Origin: Spirochaetales bacterium
Lineage (GTDB): Bacteria; Spirochaetota; Spirochaetia; DSM-27196; Alkalispirochaetaceae
Assembly: GCA_028282545.1 (NCBI GenBank)
Contig: JANQHT010000079.1
Location: 1 to 64,000 of the forward strand
Length of the DNA stretch: 64,000 nucleotides
Reading direction: 5' to 3'
The notes below the pieces were generated by a model. It saw only the letters and a program-made list of their open reading frames with translations. It did not search any database and had not been told where the DNA came from. Both the position numbers and the translations under genes were made by a program. Within the stretch, counting starts at the first letter, position 1, and the number at the start of each line of letters is the position of its first letter. Shown here piece by piece: positions 32,129-41,037 of the stretch.

Positions 32129-33172
32129 CTACCGGGAAAAGGTCGTCGCCCCGTTTTCCTGGTAGTGGTAACGGAAATCCATGTAGAACTGCTCGTCATT
32201 CGGTCCGTAGAACGTCCCGGGCTGGAACTTCGCCATGTTCCCTTCCGTCGTTTGGACGACGTAGGTGACGGTATTCACCTCAAAGCCCGGATCGCGGTCG
32301 TGGTCGTAGTTGTACCAACTGTGACCGAGGACATCGACGTCGGACGATAGGGTGAGCGCACTCGTATCGGTGACGCCGTTGATCGCCGTGTCGGCCACCT
32401 CAGCGCCCTGCACGTTGCCCTCGGTGTTGATCAGGACGTCGGAACGCCCCGCCACGTACCCGGCGGAAAGGCGGTCGTTGGTGCGCGCGAAGGCCACGTC
32501 CCACTCGTCCTTAGGGGGTGCCACCGACACCGTGGCCCCGCTTCCGAGGTCAAAGTACGTATAGCCGTAGTCGCCATCGAGGGAACCGGTGATACTGGTA
32601 ACTGTCGTACCGTTTAGTCCCGTCACGACATCGATATCGTACCGCCCCATGGGCCCATAGGAGTTGAAGACGACCTTGTAGAAGGTACCCGCCTCATCCT
32701 TGACGAGGTAGACGGTGCCGGACCCGGCTCCGCTCGCGTTGAACTCGTTCTCGAACGGGTTTTCGGTGGTCTGGGTACCATGCAGATTGGTTCCATCCTT
32801 GAAAGTGTACTGGGTGACCGAGGCTTCATCGGCGGAGCGGTCGTCGGCGATCGTCGTCGAGGAACTCTTGTAGACGAGAACCCCCGTTCCGTAGTCGCCG
32901 CTGTTCGCGATGATGTCTGCGCCGCTGTTGGCGATCGCTATGTCCCACGTGTCGTGTGCTACCTCGGTGATCTTCCCGGTAGAAAAGTCGAAGAAGACCA
33001 CCTGATTCTTGGCACCGCTGCCCGAATAGTCGACGTCGGCGGTCGCTTTGTTGTAGGTTGTGCCTCCAGCGTCGTCTTCAGCCCCGAAGAGGTCCTCGCA
33101 CGACGCAAGCAGCCCCAGCGCCAACAGGAGCGCGATCGCCGGCGCGAGGTGTTTCACTGTTTTCCGTATCAT
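32129..33172 (-). CDS. HmuY-like haem-binding lipoprotein, two repeats
   Basis: 347 residues. The lipobox LLASC at the end of a long signal peptide anchors the protein by lipid. Two related segments follow: one with VVFFDFSTGKITEVAHDTWD then IAIANSGADIIANSG, and one with YFDLGSGATVSV, KDEWDVAFARTND and SDVLINTEGN. Each resembles the core of the HmuY family, which binds haem at the surface in Bacteroidetes; two copies in one chain are unusual. ATG 33172 follows AAAAAGGA; a TTG at 33193 would extend it. It is the last gene of the haem operon, just after the receptor, and probably hands haem to it. Confidence 0.75.
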   Translation of the reverse strand: MIRKTVKHLAPAIALLLALGLLASCEDLFGAEDDAGGTTYNKATADVDYSGSGAKNQVVFFDFSTGKITEVAHDTWDIAIANSGADIIANSGDYGTGVLVYKSSSTTIADDRSADEASVTQYTFKDGTNLHGTQTTENPFENEFNASGAGSGTVYLVKDEAGTFYKVVFNSYGPMGRYDIDVVTGLNGTTVTSITGSLDGDYGYTYFDLGSGATVSVAPPKDEWDVAFARTNDRLSAGYVAGRSDVLINTEGNVQGAEVADTAINGVTDTSALTLSSDVDVLGHSWYNYDHDRDPGFEVNTVTYVVQTTEGNMAKFQPGTFYGPNDEQFYMDFRYHYQENGATTFSR

Positions 33173-33271
33173 TCTTGCAATCCTTTTTGTCAAAATCTTG
33201 CGCGAACCGGCCGGAGCCGGTCGACCGACTCGATTCGCCCGTCATTTCTTCCGCGGAAACTCCGCGTTTTC

Positions 33272-35251
33272 TTACAGTGTCAATCTGCTCCCGATGTACG
33301 CGGTCAGCCCGTCGTAGAGCCCGAAGTACTCCTCCTGCGAGTAGTCGTCGTAGCCGTCGAAGAGGTGGAAATTGTCGAGCGCATTTCGAACCCCGGCATA
33401 CACGTTGAGCCGGTCTTCGAGGAAGGAACGGGAGATCCGGATGTTTATCATCAGGTAGTCCGGGGTGTACGTGTCGTCCTCCCGGTCGACCAGTTGCGGG
33501 GCGTTCCAATCGGCCTGCACCGTCGCGGTCGTTTCGATCACAGGGATGCGGTACGCCAGCGTGCTCTTGATCTGGTGCGGAACTCTGCCGGTGAGTTCAA
33601 CGTAGCGATCTTCGTCGCCGTCGAGTTCCCAGGCGGTGGTGAAGCTATAGCCGAGCGAGGTGGTTACCCGGTCTCCGTTGTACCGTACGTTCCAATCCCC
33701 TCCGGACGTAATCGCCTCGCCCACGTTTCGGTAGGCGCGAACGTTGATGTACTGGTGCACAACGCCGTCGTTCGTCGTATAGGAACCCGACTCCTCATCG
33801 ATAATCTGTGAATCGATGAGATCGAAGACGTAGTTGAAATAGCCCGACAGCGTGGTCGACACTCGCGGCGTGGCGGTGTAGTCGACCGAGGCGTTGATAC
33901 CGTGGGACGTCTCCGGACGCAGTTCGGGATTCCCAAGGAGCATGAAGTTCGCCGGTGCCGGGTGGAAGAAGCGCCAGTACTTCTCTTTGATGCTCGGTGT
34001 CTTGAACCCCATGCCGTACGCGAGCCTGAGGATCACGCTCTCATTGGGGTCGAACCTCGTGCTGAGTTTTGGGCTTACTTTAAGGATAGGGTCCTCGTCG
34101 GCACCGCCGGGAACGCTGTAGTCCAAGCGCAACCCCGGAACGATGCGAACGCGATCTGCGCCGCCCACGTTCCACGTATCCTGCGCGAAGAGGCTCACCA
34201 TCGTCGCGCTCTCCTGCTCCTCGAAGTCGTCGCCTTCCAACAGATCGCGCTTGGCGTTGACCCCCACGAGGAGCGCCTGCGATATGGTGGGCTCCCAGGC
34301 AAAGCGTACTTCGCCCTCCATCTGGTCGAAGAGCGTCTCGTCGCTCGACGTCGTGTCGAACGCATAGTTCAGGTCGTCAACGATGTGGTCGTACGCTTTG
34401 TAGGTCGCAAAGCCGTCGATCGAGGCGAAATCTGAGATAGTGTACTCTCCGTCAATCCCCACCTCCGTCTTGAGGTCGTCGTAGACGACGCCCGTTTCCG
34501 AACTGGTGCTGCGCTCGCGGTAGGAGTCGTAGACCGCGCCGAAGAGCCCCAGATCGCCGGCGCGATGAAACCACGTCAGCTCACTCCGAACCATGCCGAA
34601 GCGGAGAAGCGGCATCTCGTAGAGCGTCACCGTGTCGCCGAGGTTGTTCGTCTCTTTTCGCGTGTCGCCGTTGTCGTAGTCGTATGAGGCGGCCACAGAC
34701 GCGCCGAAGAAGTGGTTCGCCCACGCCGCCGACGTCTCTCCGTAGTAGCGAAGGTTGGTGGCGATCTCCTGAATCACCTGCGCGGAGAACTCGCCCTCTT
34801 CGGGATGCCTGGTGATGATGTTGATAACACCACCCATCGCATCGGAACCGTAGAGGACTGACGACGCGCCGCGGACGATCTCGATCCGTTCAATCTCCGC
34901 CACGGGAAGCTGGGCAACCGGCGTCGCGCCGCCGAGGTCACCGGCGATTTCGATCCCGTCGACCAATACCTTCACGTACGCTCCGTCAAAGCCCTGCATC
35001 ATCACGACCGGCAGTGGGTGCGCGTAAACTACGACTCCCGGGATATGGTCAACGACCTCCTTGAGATTGCGCGCGTCCATCTCGCGTATCTGCTCCTCGG
35101 TGATCACTTCAACTAACTCCACGGCCTCGGTTATCTCCTGCGCTACTTTAGCGCCGGTAACAACGATGACCGCCTCTTCACCTTCCTGGGAGGCCACCGC
35201 CCCGCCGAGGAACACCACAAACGCGAATGCCGCAACGTGTCGAATTCGCAT
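33272..35251 (-). CDS. TonB-dependent outer-membrane receptor (haem/iron)
   Basis: 659 residues. A signal peptide (RIRHVAAFAFVVFLGGAVA) is followed by the likely TonB box EEAVIVVTGA, a plug domain (LKEVVDHIPGVVVYAHPLPV, VKVLVDGIEIAG, IERIEIVRGASSVLYGSDAM) and a beta-barrel with the FNPNESVILRLAYGMGFKTPS region of the family. ATG 35251 has AGGAGG five bases upstream, so the longer frame to 35293 is rejected. It lies between tonB and the HmuY-like gene in a haem uptake operon, so haem or a haem protein is the likely substrate, taken up using TonB-ExbB-ExbD energy. The FRAP/NPNL haem-receptor motif was not found. Confidence 0.92.
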   Translation of the reverse strand: MRIRHVAAFAFVVFLGGAVASQEGEEAVIVVTGAKVAQEITEAVELVEVITEEQIREMDARNLKEVVDHIPGVVVYAHPLPVVMMQGFDGAYVKVLVDGIEIAGDLGGATPVAQLPVAEIERIEIVRGASSVLYGSDAMGGVINIITRHPEEGEFSAQVIQEIATNLRYYGETSAAWANHFFGASVAASYDYDNGDTRKETNNLGDTVTLYEMPLLRFGMVRSELTWFHRAGDLGLFGAVYDSYRERSTSSETGVVYDDLKTEVGIDGEYTISDFASIDGFATYKAYDHIVDDLNYAFDTTSSDETLFDQMEGEVRFAWEPTISQALLVGVNAKRDLLEGDDFEEQESATMVSLFAQDTWNVGGADRVRIVPGLRLDYSVPGGADEDPILKVSPKLSTRFDPNESVILRLAYGMGFKTPSIKEKYWRFFHPAPANFMLLGNPELRPETSHGINASVDYTATPRVSTTLSGYFNYVFDLIDSQIIDEESGSYTTNDGVVHQYINVRAYRNVGEAITSGGDWNVRYNGDRVTTSLGYSFTTAWELDGDEDRYVELTGRVPHQIKSTLAYRIPVIETTATVQADWNAPQLVDREDDTYTPDYLMINIRISRSFLEDRLNVYAGVRNALDNFHLFDGYDDYSQEEYFGLYDGLTAYIGSRLTL

Positions 35252-35289
35252 ACAAACCTCCTGATATCTCACTGGTATCTCACGCCGTA

Positions 35290-35940
35290 TCACTCCTCGA
35301 GTCGATACGCGATCGTTACGATGATTTCGATATCCGCCTCCGGCACGCCGGGAAGCGGAAACGGTGCCGCCTTGCGGACCGACTCCGCCGCCGCCTGCTG
35401 CAGGTAGCGGTGGACATCGTCCGTCTCAACGCGGATGCGTCGCACGCGGCCATCGGGCCGGACGGTGAAACTCACCGTAACCGCCCCCTCGATCCCCCGG
35501 GTCCGCGCGGCCGCGGGGTAGATCTTCCGCTCTTCAAGACGCCGTACGATGGCGCCCCGGTAGTCCGGTTCCACCGGTTCCGGTACCGCCGGCCCCCGGG
35601 CCCTGGAAGACGGCGGGGCGGCGGACGCCGTAGCCGGCGTCGCAGCGGGTACCGCCAACACCGGCGACGGTTGTTCGTTCGTCTCCGCGGGCACCGCATC
35701 TACCGTTTCAACCGGCGGTGCCGGCTCATCGATGACGACCGGTAGCGGTTCCTCGGCGCTCTGCTCCTCGACGACTTCCGTCATAGAGAAGGTCACCGCC
35801 ATCGTTTCGTTTGACTCGTCCCGCCCCTCGTACGTCAGGTCCGCGACGGCCAAAAGACCAACGTGGACGGCGACCACCGTCGCAAAGAGCGCCGCCGTCG
35901 TCGCACGGCTATTGGCGAACTTCGTGTCGGACCGCCACAT
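35290..35940 (-). CDS. tonB: TonB-family energy transducer
   Basis: 216 residues. One N-terminal membrane helix (TTAALFATVVAVHVGLLAVA) is followed by a long Pro/Ala/Glu/Val-rich periplasmic linker and a C-terminal TonB domain (YPAAARTRGIEGAVTVSFTV, DGRVRRIRVETD). It carries energy from ExbB-ExbD in the inner membrane to the receptor at 33272. The ATG overlaps the exbD 3' end by 32 bases, so translation is coupled. The linker lacks the long Glu-Pro/Lys-Pro repeats of E. coli TonB and is shorter. Confidence 0.9.
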   Translation of the reverse strand: MWRSDTKFANSRATTAALFATVVAVHVGLLAVADLTYEGRDESNETMAVTFSMTEVVEEQSAEEPLPVVIDEPAPPVETVDAVPAETNEQPSPVLAVPAATPATASAAPPSSRARGPAVPEPVEPDYRGAIVRRLEERKIYPAAARTRGIEGAVTVSFTVRPDGRVRRIRVETDDVHRYLQQAAAESVRKAAPFPLPGVPEADIEIIVTIAYRLEE

Positions 35941-36310
35941 GGCGCAGCCCCGCCCGTTTCAACGCGTCCAACACCTCGGTGACCACGGAAAACGGCACCG
36001 ATCCGTCCGCCTCGAGGGACGCGACGATCGACGGTTCCGCGGCGACAATTGGTCCAAGCCGATACGGCAGCGTTCGGATCGATAGAACTCGTCCATCCAG
36101 GTAGAGCGCCCCTTCCGCGTCGATCGCTACGTTCACCGTCCGGCGGTCAACGACCTCGCCCGTAGTTGCCGCCGGCAGATCGATCGGGATAGCCGGCACA
36201 TCGAAGCTCGAACCGATAATGAAAAAGACGAGCAGAATAAAAACGACGTCGATGAGCGGCGTGATATCCAAGCCGCTCTTTCGATGCCTCGCCTCACCGA
36301 ATCGCTTCAC
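35909..36310 (-). CDS. exbD: ExbD/TolR-family biopolymer transporter
   Basis: 133 residues. The sequence SGLDITPLIDVVFILLVFFI contains the single membrane helix with the proton-path Asp (PLIDV) that is invariant in ExbD/TolR. The remaining part is a small periplasmic domain (RRTVNVAIDAEGALYLDGRV). Translation begins at GTG 36310, directly after the exbB stop. With ExbB it forms the proton-driven motor for TonB. The receptor and haem transporter genes in the same operon indicate dedicated rather than global use. Confidence 0.9.
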   Translation of the reverse strand: MKRFGEARHRKSGLDITPLIDVVFILLVFFIIGSSFDVPAIPIDLPAATTGEVVDRRTVNVAIDAEGALYLDGRVLSIRTLPYRLGPIVAAEPSIVASLEADGSVPFSVVTEVLDALKRAGLRHVAVRHEVRQ

Positions 36311-36311
36311 C

Positions 36312-37028
36312 TTACGCCGTCTCCCGGGAGTGTTTGCCGTGGCCGGAAGCGGGTGTGGAAGCGTCCGTCTCGATGTCCACGCACCCGAGCAGGTCTTCCC
36401 GGAACCGTTCCATCAGAATCGAAACGACGTACGACATGTCTCTACTCCGGACCTCGACGAATCGTTCAAAGGTTCGACAGATGATGATCGCGGGAATCGC
36501 TACCGCCAGTCCCGTTGCGGTGGTGATCATCGCCTCCCAGATCCCGCCGGAAAAGGCCGCGATGTCCACCGTGCCACCCATCGCCTCGATCTCCGTGAAG
36601 GTCCGGATGAGGCCGGTCACGGTGCCGAGCAACCCGGCAAGGGGCGCGATCGACCCGATGACGGAGAGCGCTTCGAGTCCCCGTTCCATTTCCGCCCGCG
36701 TAAACTCGCCCTCCCGGTCCAGTACTTCGTTCAGGACTTCCGTCGCGCGACTCCGGTTGGCCATAAAGACGTGAACCATGTGGATCGGTTGACTTCGGAG
36801 GTATTGCGACGACCAGAATCGGGATAGGTCGTCCCGTTCCTCAGAGACAAACTCGTCCATCCGCGCAAAGAGCGTCTTGCGCCGATACGCGGACCGCAGA
36901 AAGAAGGCGGCGCGTTCAACAGACAGAACGATAACGACGAGATAGAAGCCGGTGATGACCCAGTTGATCGCGCCGCCGCGCTGAATAAACGCGGCGACGA
37001 TCTGGATGTTCTCCGACAGTCCCGGCAC
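36312..37028 (-). CDS. exbB: ExbB/TolQ-family proton channel
   Basis: 238 residues with three membrane segments: INWVITGFYLVVIVLSVERA near the N-terminus, GSIAPLAGLLGTVTGLIRTF around residue 145 and GIWEAMITTATGLAVAIPAI around 180. The last two contain the GLLGTVxG and TAxGLxVAIPA motifs of the MotA/TolQ/ExbB family. It assembles with ExbD around the proton path. Its start lies three bases after the stop of the binding-protein gene, so it belongs to the same transcript. Confidence 0.92.
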   Translation of the reverse strand: MPGLSENIQIVAAFIQRGGAINWVITGFYLVVIVLSVERAAFFLRSAYRRKTLFARMDEFVSEERDDLSRFWSSQYLRSQPIHMVHVFMANRSRATEVLNEVLDREGEFTRAEMERGLEALSVIGSIAPLAGLLGTVTGLIRTFTEIEAMGGTVDIAAFSGGIWEAMITTATGLAVAIPAIIICRTFERFVEVRSRDMSYVVSILMERFREDLLGCVDIETDASTPASGHGKHSRETA

Positions 37029-37031
37029 GTC

Positions 37032-37955
37032 CTACTCGCCTTCCGTACCAACCGCCGATAGCTGTTCGTGCAACGTCACGATTCCGTCGACGATGCGCGG
37101 CGACGGGCGCAGGATGAGTGCCGAATCGATCATGCCGATGTTTCCCTCGCGCCCCGCTCGTGTCTGCAGAATCGTCGGCTCCGCGGCGACGAGGTCTTCA
37201 ACGCTGGTGACGGACATCGAGATAAAGAGGATGTCCGGGTTCTCCGCAAGCAGGAGCTCCGACGATATGATCGGCCGCTCACCGGAGAGGCCGGCGGCGA
37301 TGTTCTCCACCCCGAGCAGGTCCAGGATCTCACCGGGGAGCGAATCCTCGGTGAACCCCATCACCGGGTTCGCCGCGTAGAGGAAGGCGCCCTTGATGTC
37401 CGCCGGCCGGTCGGCGATCTCCGTTTTGACGCGGTCGAGTTCTGCCCTTCGCTCGTTGATGAGCTGTTCCGCAGCTACTTCCGACCCGGAGAGCCTGCCG
37501 AGAACGCCCACCAGGTCAAAAACGTCATCGATTGAACCGGCGCCGTAGATGAATACCGGGTAGCCGCGACGGGAGAGATCGTTCCCCAGTTCGACCGACA
37601 TGGCGCTCAGGATCACCAGATCCGGATCGTGCGAGACGATCTCCTCGAGGTTCGGACGGGCAACGGAGCCGACGTTGGGGAGTAGCTCCGTTTTGTCGTA
37701 GGGCCAAACACCGCTCCGACTCGTTCCAATCGCCGCGATCTTCCCCTCAGCGCCGATGAGAAAGAGCGCTTCCACCGCCCCCGGCGACGCAACGACGATC
37801 CGCTCGTACGGTCGCACCTCGACGGCGTTGCCGTAACCGTCTTCGATCGTTTCGGACGGTTCGGCATCACCGTCCGGTTCTTCCACCGTACCCGTTGCAA
37901 AAACCACGCTTCCAAGCAGGATAAGCGCGGCAAGTATCGGTCCCCATTTACGCAT
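37032..37955 (-). CDS. Haem/iron ABC transporter binding protein (HmuT/BtuF-like)
   Basis: 307 residues with a signal peptide (RKWGPILAALILLGSVVFAT) and acidic linker GTVEEPDGDAEPSE. The mature part is a type III (helical backbone) binding fold: ERIVVASPGAVEALFLIGAE, VGSVARPNLEEIVSHDPDLV and FVYA-like strands, as in haem, B12 and siderophore binding proteins. It overlaps the HutW gene by 8 bases. The permease (40033) and ATPase (39221) of the same transporter lie upstream in the operon. Haem is the most likely ligand because HutW and a TonB system share the transcript. Confidence 0.87.
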   Translation of the reverse strand: MRKWGPILAALILLGSVVFATGTVEEPDGDAEPSETIEDGYGNAVEVRPYERIVVASPGAVEALFLIGAEGKIAAIGTSRSGVWPYDKTELLPNVGSVARPNLEEIVSHDPDLVILSAMSVELGNDLSRRGYPVFIYGAGSIDDVFDLVGVLGRLSGSEVAAEQLINERRAELDRVKTEIADRPADIKGAFLYAANPVMGFTEDSLPGEILDLLGVENIAAGLSGERPIISSELLLAENPDILFISMSVTSVEDLVAAEPTILQTRAGREGNIGMIDSALILRPSPRIVDGIVTLHEQLSAVGTEGE

Positions 37956-39228
37956 GGCGTACCTCCAAATCGAGATTGATCGTCGACGTAAGGACTTCCA
38001 CGGCGATGTTGTTGCCCCAGAAGACCCCGTCGGCCGTCAGTTCATAGGTGTGGTCGTTCGTTGGTTGCAGAAATCCATGTGCAACGAACCGTTCCATCTG
38101 CTCGCGAAGCACGGAATCGTCGTCCAGGCCGAGCGTCCCGGCGATCTCGGCGGGGGCGTAGCGCCCGAACTGAAGGTGTCCGAGCGCCTTGTGGTAGGTT
38201 GCGTACACGGCGTCAACCGGCGACGCCATTTTTCGCCCCGGGGCCATCGAATAGATGCGGAAGCCGCCGAGTTTCCCGCCGGCACCGGCGCCGATCGGGA
38301 GTACATCCCCATTGTCGTACCGGATCCGTATGTACCGGTATTCGTCGCGCCCCGGGAGTACGAGTTTGGAAAGCTCCAAGAGTTCATATCCGCCGGCCCG
38401 CATCGACCGGTAGAAGCGGTTGTGGCGGGTGAGATCCTGTTCGATCGTGCGGTTGAACACCTGCTCACCCGTTGCAATCCGGCGCCCCAGTGTCGATTCA
38501 TCGTGGACCATCAGGGAGTAGAAGCTGACGCCGTCCACCGGTAGCGTTCGGCAATAGGACGCATCACCGGCAACCTCGGCGAGCGTTTGCCCGGGATAGC
38601 TGTATATGATGTCAATTCCGAAAACGCCGGAAAAACCGCCTCTGATCTGCGCGAGCCGTTCGATCGCGCGGTCGGGGCCCCACGTCCGATTGAGGAGCAT
38701 CCGCCCGGCCGGCGAGAACGTCTGTACACCCAGACTCAAACGGTTCACACCGTTTGCCTCCAGAACGACCACCTTCTTCGCCGGGAGGTTGTGAAGCGTC
38801 GATTCAATCGTGATCTCACAATCGTCCGAAAGCCCCACCTCGGAACGGAGCGCCTGAATGATCCGCGCGAGTTGGTTACCGGAGAGGATCGTCGGTGTCC
38901 CGCCGCCGAAATAGACGGCGTCGAATTGCCGCCCGTTCACGTACGGGAATTCGGCGTAATAGCTAATCTCTGCGAGGAGGTACTGCGTATACGACTCGAG
39001 GTCTACCCCCGTTCCGTCGTGCCGGTTGAGGTTGCAGAAACTGCAAATCGTGTCGCAGTAGGGGACGTGAATGTAGATACACCGACGTCCGCTCGGCGGG
39101 TCACCGCTCAGAGCGTCCTCAACGTCATTCCACGACACCCCGCCGCGGCGGGAGTTTGCCTCCGCTCCGAGCGCTTCCGCGAGACGATGTTCCGCGTCGT
39201 GGTGTGATCGATATCGAACGTTAAACAC
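37948..39228 (-). CDS. hutW: HutW/ChuW-like radical SAM haem-degrading enzyme
   Basis: 426 residues. YIHVPYCDTICSFCNLNR carries the radical SAM cluster Cys58, Cys62 and Cys65, and AVYFGGGTPTIL the SAM-binding motif; the rest resembles the HemN/HemW fold with SLGVQTFSP. HutW in Vibrio cholerae and ChuW in E. coli O157:H7 open haem anaerobically and release iron. True HemN or HemW is the alternative, but the place between haem ATPase and haem binding-protein genes favours HutW. GTG 39228 is chosen because AAAGAGG precedes it and the longer frame would overlap the ATPase gene by 76 bases. Confidence 0.85.
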   Translation of the reverse strand: MFNVRYRSHHDAEHRLAEALGAEANSRRGGVSWNDVEDALSGDPPSGRRCIYIHVPYCDTICSFCNLNRHDGTGVDLESYTQYLLAEISYYAEFPYVNGRQFDAVYFGGGTPTILSGNQLARIIQALRSEVGLSDDCEITIESTLHNLPAKKVVVLEANGVNRLSLGVQTFSPAGRMLLNRTWGPDRAIERLAQIRGGFSGVFGIDIIYSYPGQTLAEVAGDASYCRTLPVDGVSFYSLMVHDESTLGRRIATGEQVFNRTIEQDLTRHNRFYRSMRAGGYELLELSKLVLPGRDEYRYIRIRYDNGDVLPIGAGAGGKLGGFRIYSMAPGRKMASPVDAVYATYHKALGHLQFGRYAPAEIAGTLGLDDDSVLREQMERFVAHGFLQPTNDHTYELTADGVFWGNNIAVEVLTSTINLDLEVRHA

Positions 39229-40036
39229 CGGCCGCCTCTTTGATACCGATACCCGCTGCCGACCTCCGCGGAACGACAATCGGCGTCCCGTCCGCATCGA
39301 ACATCACGATCGCGTCGATACCGTACACGTCACGGACAACGTCACGCGTAAGGACCGCGTCGGGAGGACCGGAGCGATAGACGGTACCCCCTTTTAGGAG
39401 GAAGAGACGGTCACAGAACTGGGCGGCGAGGTTGATATCGTGGAGAACGGTGAGAATACACTTTCCCTGGTCGTCGGCCTTTCCGCGCAGAATTTCCATG
39501 ATCTCGACGGCGTGGTTGATGTCGAGGCCGGACGTCGCTTCATCGAGGAGAAGCACGTTGCTCTCCTGTACGAGGCAGCGCGCGATGATGACCTTCTGCA
39601 TCTCGCCACCGGAGAGCGTCGGAACCTCGCGGTGCATCAGGTGTGAAAGGCCGATCGACTCGATGACGGCCAGCGCCTTCTCCCGGTCCTCGGTGCCGTA
39701 CCCGCCCCACCGGTCGGTGATGTGCGGTAGGCGCCCCATGAGCACCGCCTCAAAGACGGTTATCGTCGCCCGGAGCGTCGTGAGCTGCGGTACGAACGCC
39801 ACGAGCCGCGCGATATCGCCGGCGGAGAGGGTTGCGTTCTCGCCGACGTTCGAGAAGGTGACGCGGCCGGAGTTTGGCTTCAAAAACCCGAGCACGTTTT
39901 TGATCAACGTCGATTTTCCGGAACCGTTCGGGCCGAGAAGCCCGACAATCTCTCCCCTGCCGACGTTTATGTCTACACCGTTCAAGATCGGGTCGGAGCG
40001 ATACGAAAAGACGAGGTTCTCAACCGACACGTTCAT
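39221..40036 (-). CDS. Haem/iron ABC transporter ATPase (FecE/HmuV type)
   Basis: 271 residues with GPNGSGKST (Walker A), a Q-loop (FVPQLTTL), LSGGEMQKVIIARCL (signature), LLLDEATSGLD (Walker B) and VLHDINLA (H-loop), in the order and spacing of FecE/BtuD/HmuV. Motifs place it with ATPases of type II importers for haem, B12 or ferric siderophores. It overlaps the permease gene by ATGA and its stop lies inside the first codons of hutW. It powers the transporter formed by the permease at 40033 and the binding protein at 37032. Confidence 0.93.
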   Translation of the reverse strand: MNVSVENLVFSYRSDPILNGVDINVGRGEIVGLLGPNGSGKSTLIKNVLGFLKPNSGRVTFSNVGENATLSAGDIARLVAFVPQLTTLRATITVFEAVLMGRLPHITDRWGGYGTEDREKALAVIESIGLSHLMHREVPTLSGGEMQKVIIARCLVQESNVLLLDEATSGLDINHAVEIMEILRGKADDQGKCILTVLHDINLAAQFCDRLFLLKGGTVYRSGPPDAVLTRDVVRDVYGIDAIVMFDADGTPIVVPRRSAAGIGIKEAAGV

Positions 40037-41037
40037 ACGTACCCGCCCCGTCCGCTTCGGATCGCAAGGAAGAGAAAGAAGGGTGCGCCGAAAAACGCGG
40101 TAACCACGCCGATCGGGATCTCCGTCGGGGCCAGAAGCGTCCGTGCGATCGTGTCGGCAAAGAGGAGGAACACCCCGCCGGAGAGAGCTGCGAACGGGAG
40201 CAACCGGCCGTGGGAGCTCCCGATAAGGAGACGCACCGCGTGGGGAACGATGAGACCGACAAACCCGATCATCCCGGAGAACGCGACGGAGAAGGAGACG
40301 ATGAGGCTGATCACGAGCAGGAGACGCCGTTTCAGACGGGCAACGTCCACCCCGAGCGAATGCGCCTCTTCGTCGCCCAGGAGCAACGCGTCAACATCGT
40401 TCCGCAGGTAGATGAAGTAAACCGAAGCAAGAACGAGCGGCACCAGGAGCAGTCCGACGCGAGTCCACGAAGCACCACCGAGGTACCCCATCGTCCAGAC
40501 GACGATCCGGTAGGAGTCCTCCCCCGCCCAGTACATGGCAAACGAACTGAGCGCTCCGAGAAACGACGAGACGGCGATTCCGACGATCAATAGCATCGCC
40601 GTATCACTGCGCCCACGTTTCCCGGCGATTCGGAAGATCACGAGCGCCGTTGCCATGGCGGTGACGAACCCGAAGAACCCGTAGAAGAGGTCCGGCAACC
40701 CGAGAAAGAACGCCAGAACGGCGCCGGCCACGGCACCGGCGCTGATACCGATGATGTAGGGGTCGGCCAGTGGGTTTCTGAACACCGCCTGCGCAACGGT
40801 TCCGGAGAGCGAGAGCATCATCCCGACAAGGACGGCCATCACGAGTCTGGGGAGACGAATCCCGAGCACGATCGCGCGCCCCACATCGAACTCCCCGGTC
40901 CCGCGTAGTACCGCGGCGATCGTCCGCAAGGGAACGTGGACACTCCCCGACAGCACGCCGAAAAGGACGAGCAACAGGAGCGCCACCGTGAGCAAAACCG
41001 AGAGGAGTCCCGCCCGCCGGGCGTGCACGTCGATCAT
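40033..41037 (-). CDS. Haem/iron ABC transporter permease (FecCD family)
   Basis: 334 residues with about ten hydrophobic segments. RLPRLVMAVLVGMMLSLSGT, FRNPLADPYIIGISAGA and FVGLIVPHAVRLLIG are diagnostic of FecCD permeases such as BtuC and HmuU. ATG 41037 overlaps the stop of the flavodoxin-like gene (ATGA), so the longer frame to 41070 is not needed. It forms the channel of the haem importer with the adjacent ATPase and the binding protein further down. Confidence 0.93.
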   Translation of the reverse strand: MIDVHARRAGLLSVLLTVALLLLVLFGVLSGSVHVPLRTIAAVLRGTGEFDVGRAIVLGIRLPRLVMAVLVGMMLSLSGTVAQAVFRNPLADPYIIGISAGAVAGAVLAFFLGLPDLFYGFFGFVTAMATALVIFRIAGKRGRSDTAMLLIVGIAVSSFLGALSSFAMYWAGEDSYRIVVWTMGYLGGASWTRVGLLLVPLVLASVYFIYLRNDVDALLLGDEEAHSLGVDVARLKRRLLLVISLIVSFSVAFSGMIGFVGLIVPHAVRLLIGSSHGRLLPFAALSGGVFLLFADTIARTLLAPTEIPIGVVTAFFGAPFFLFLAIRSGRGGYV

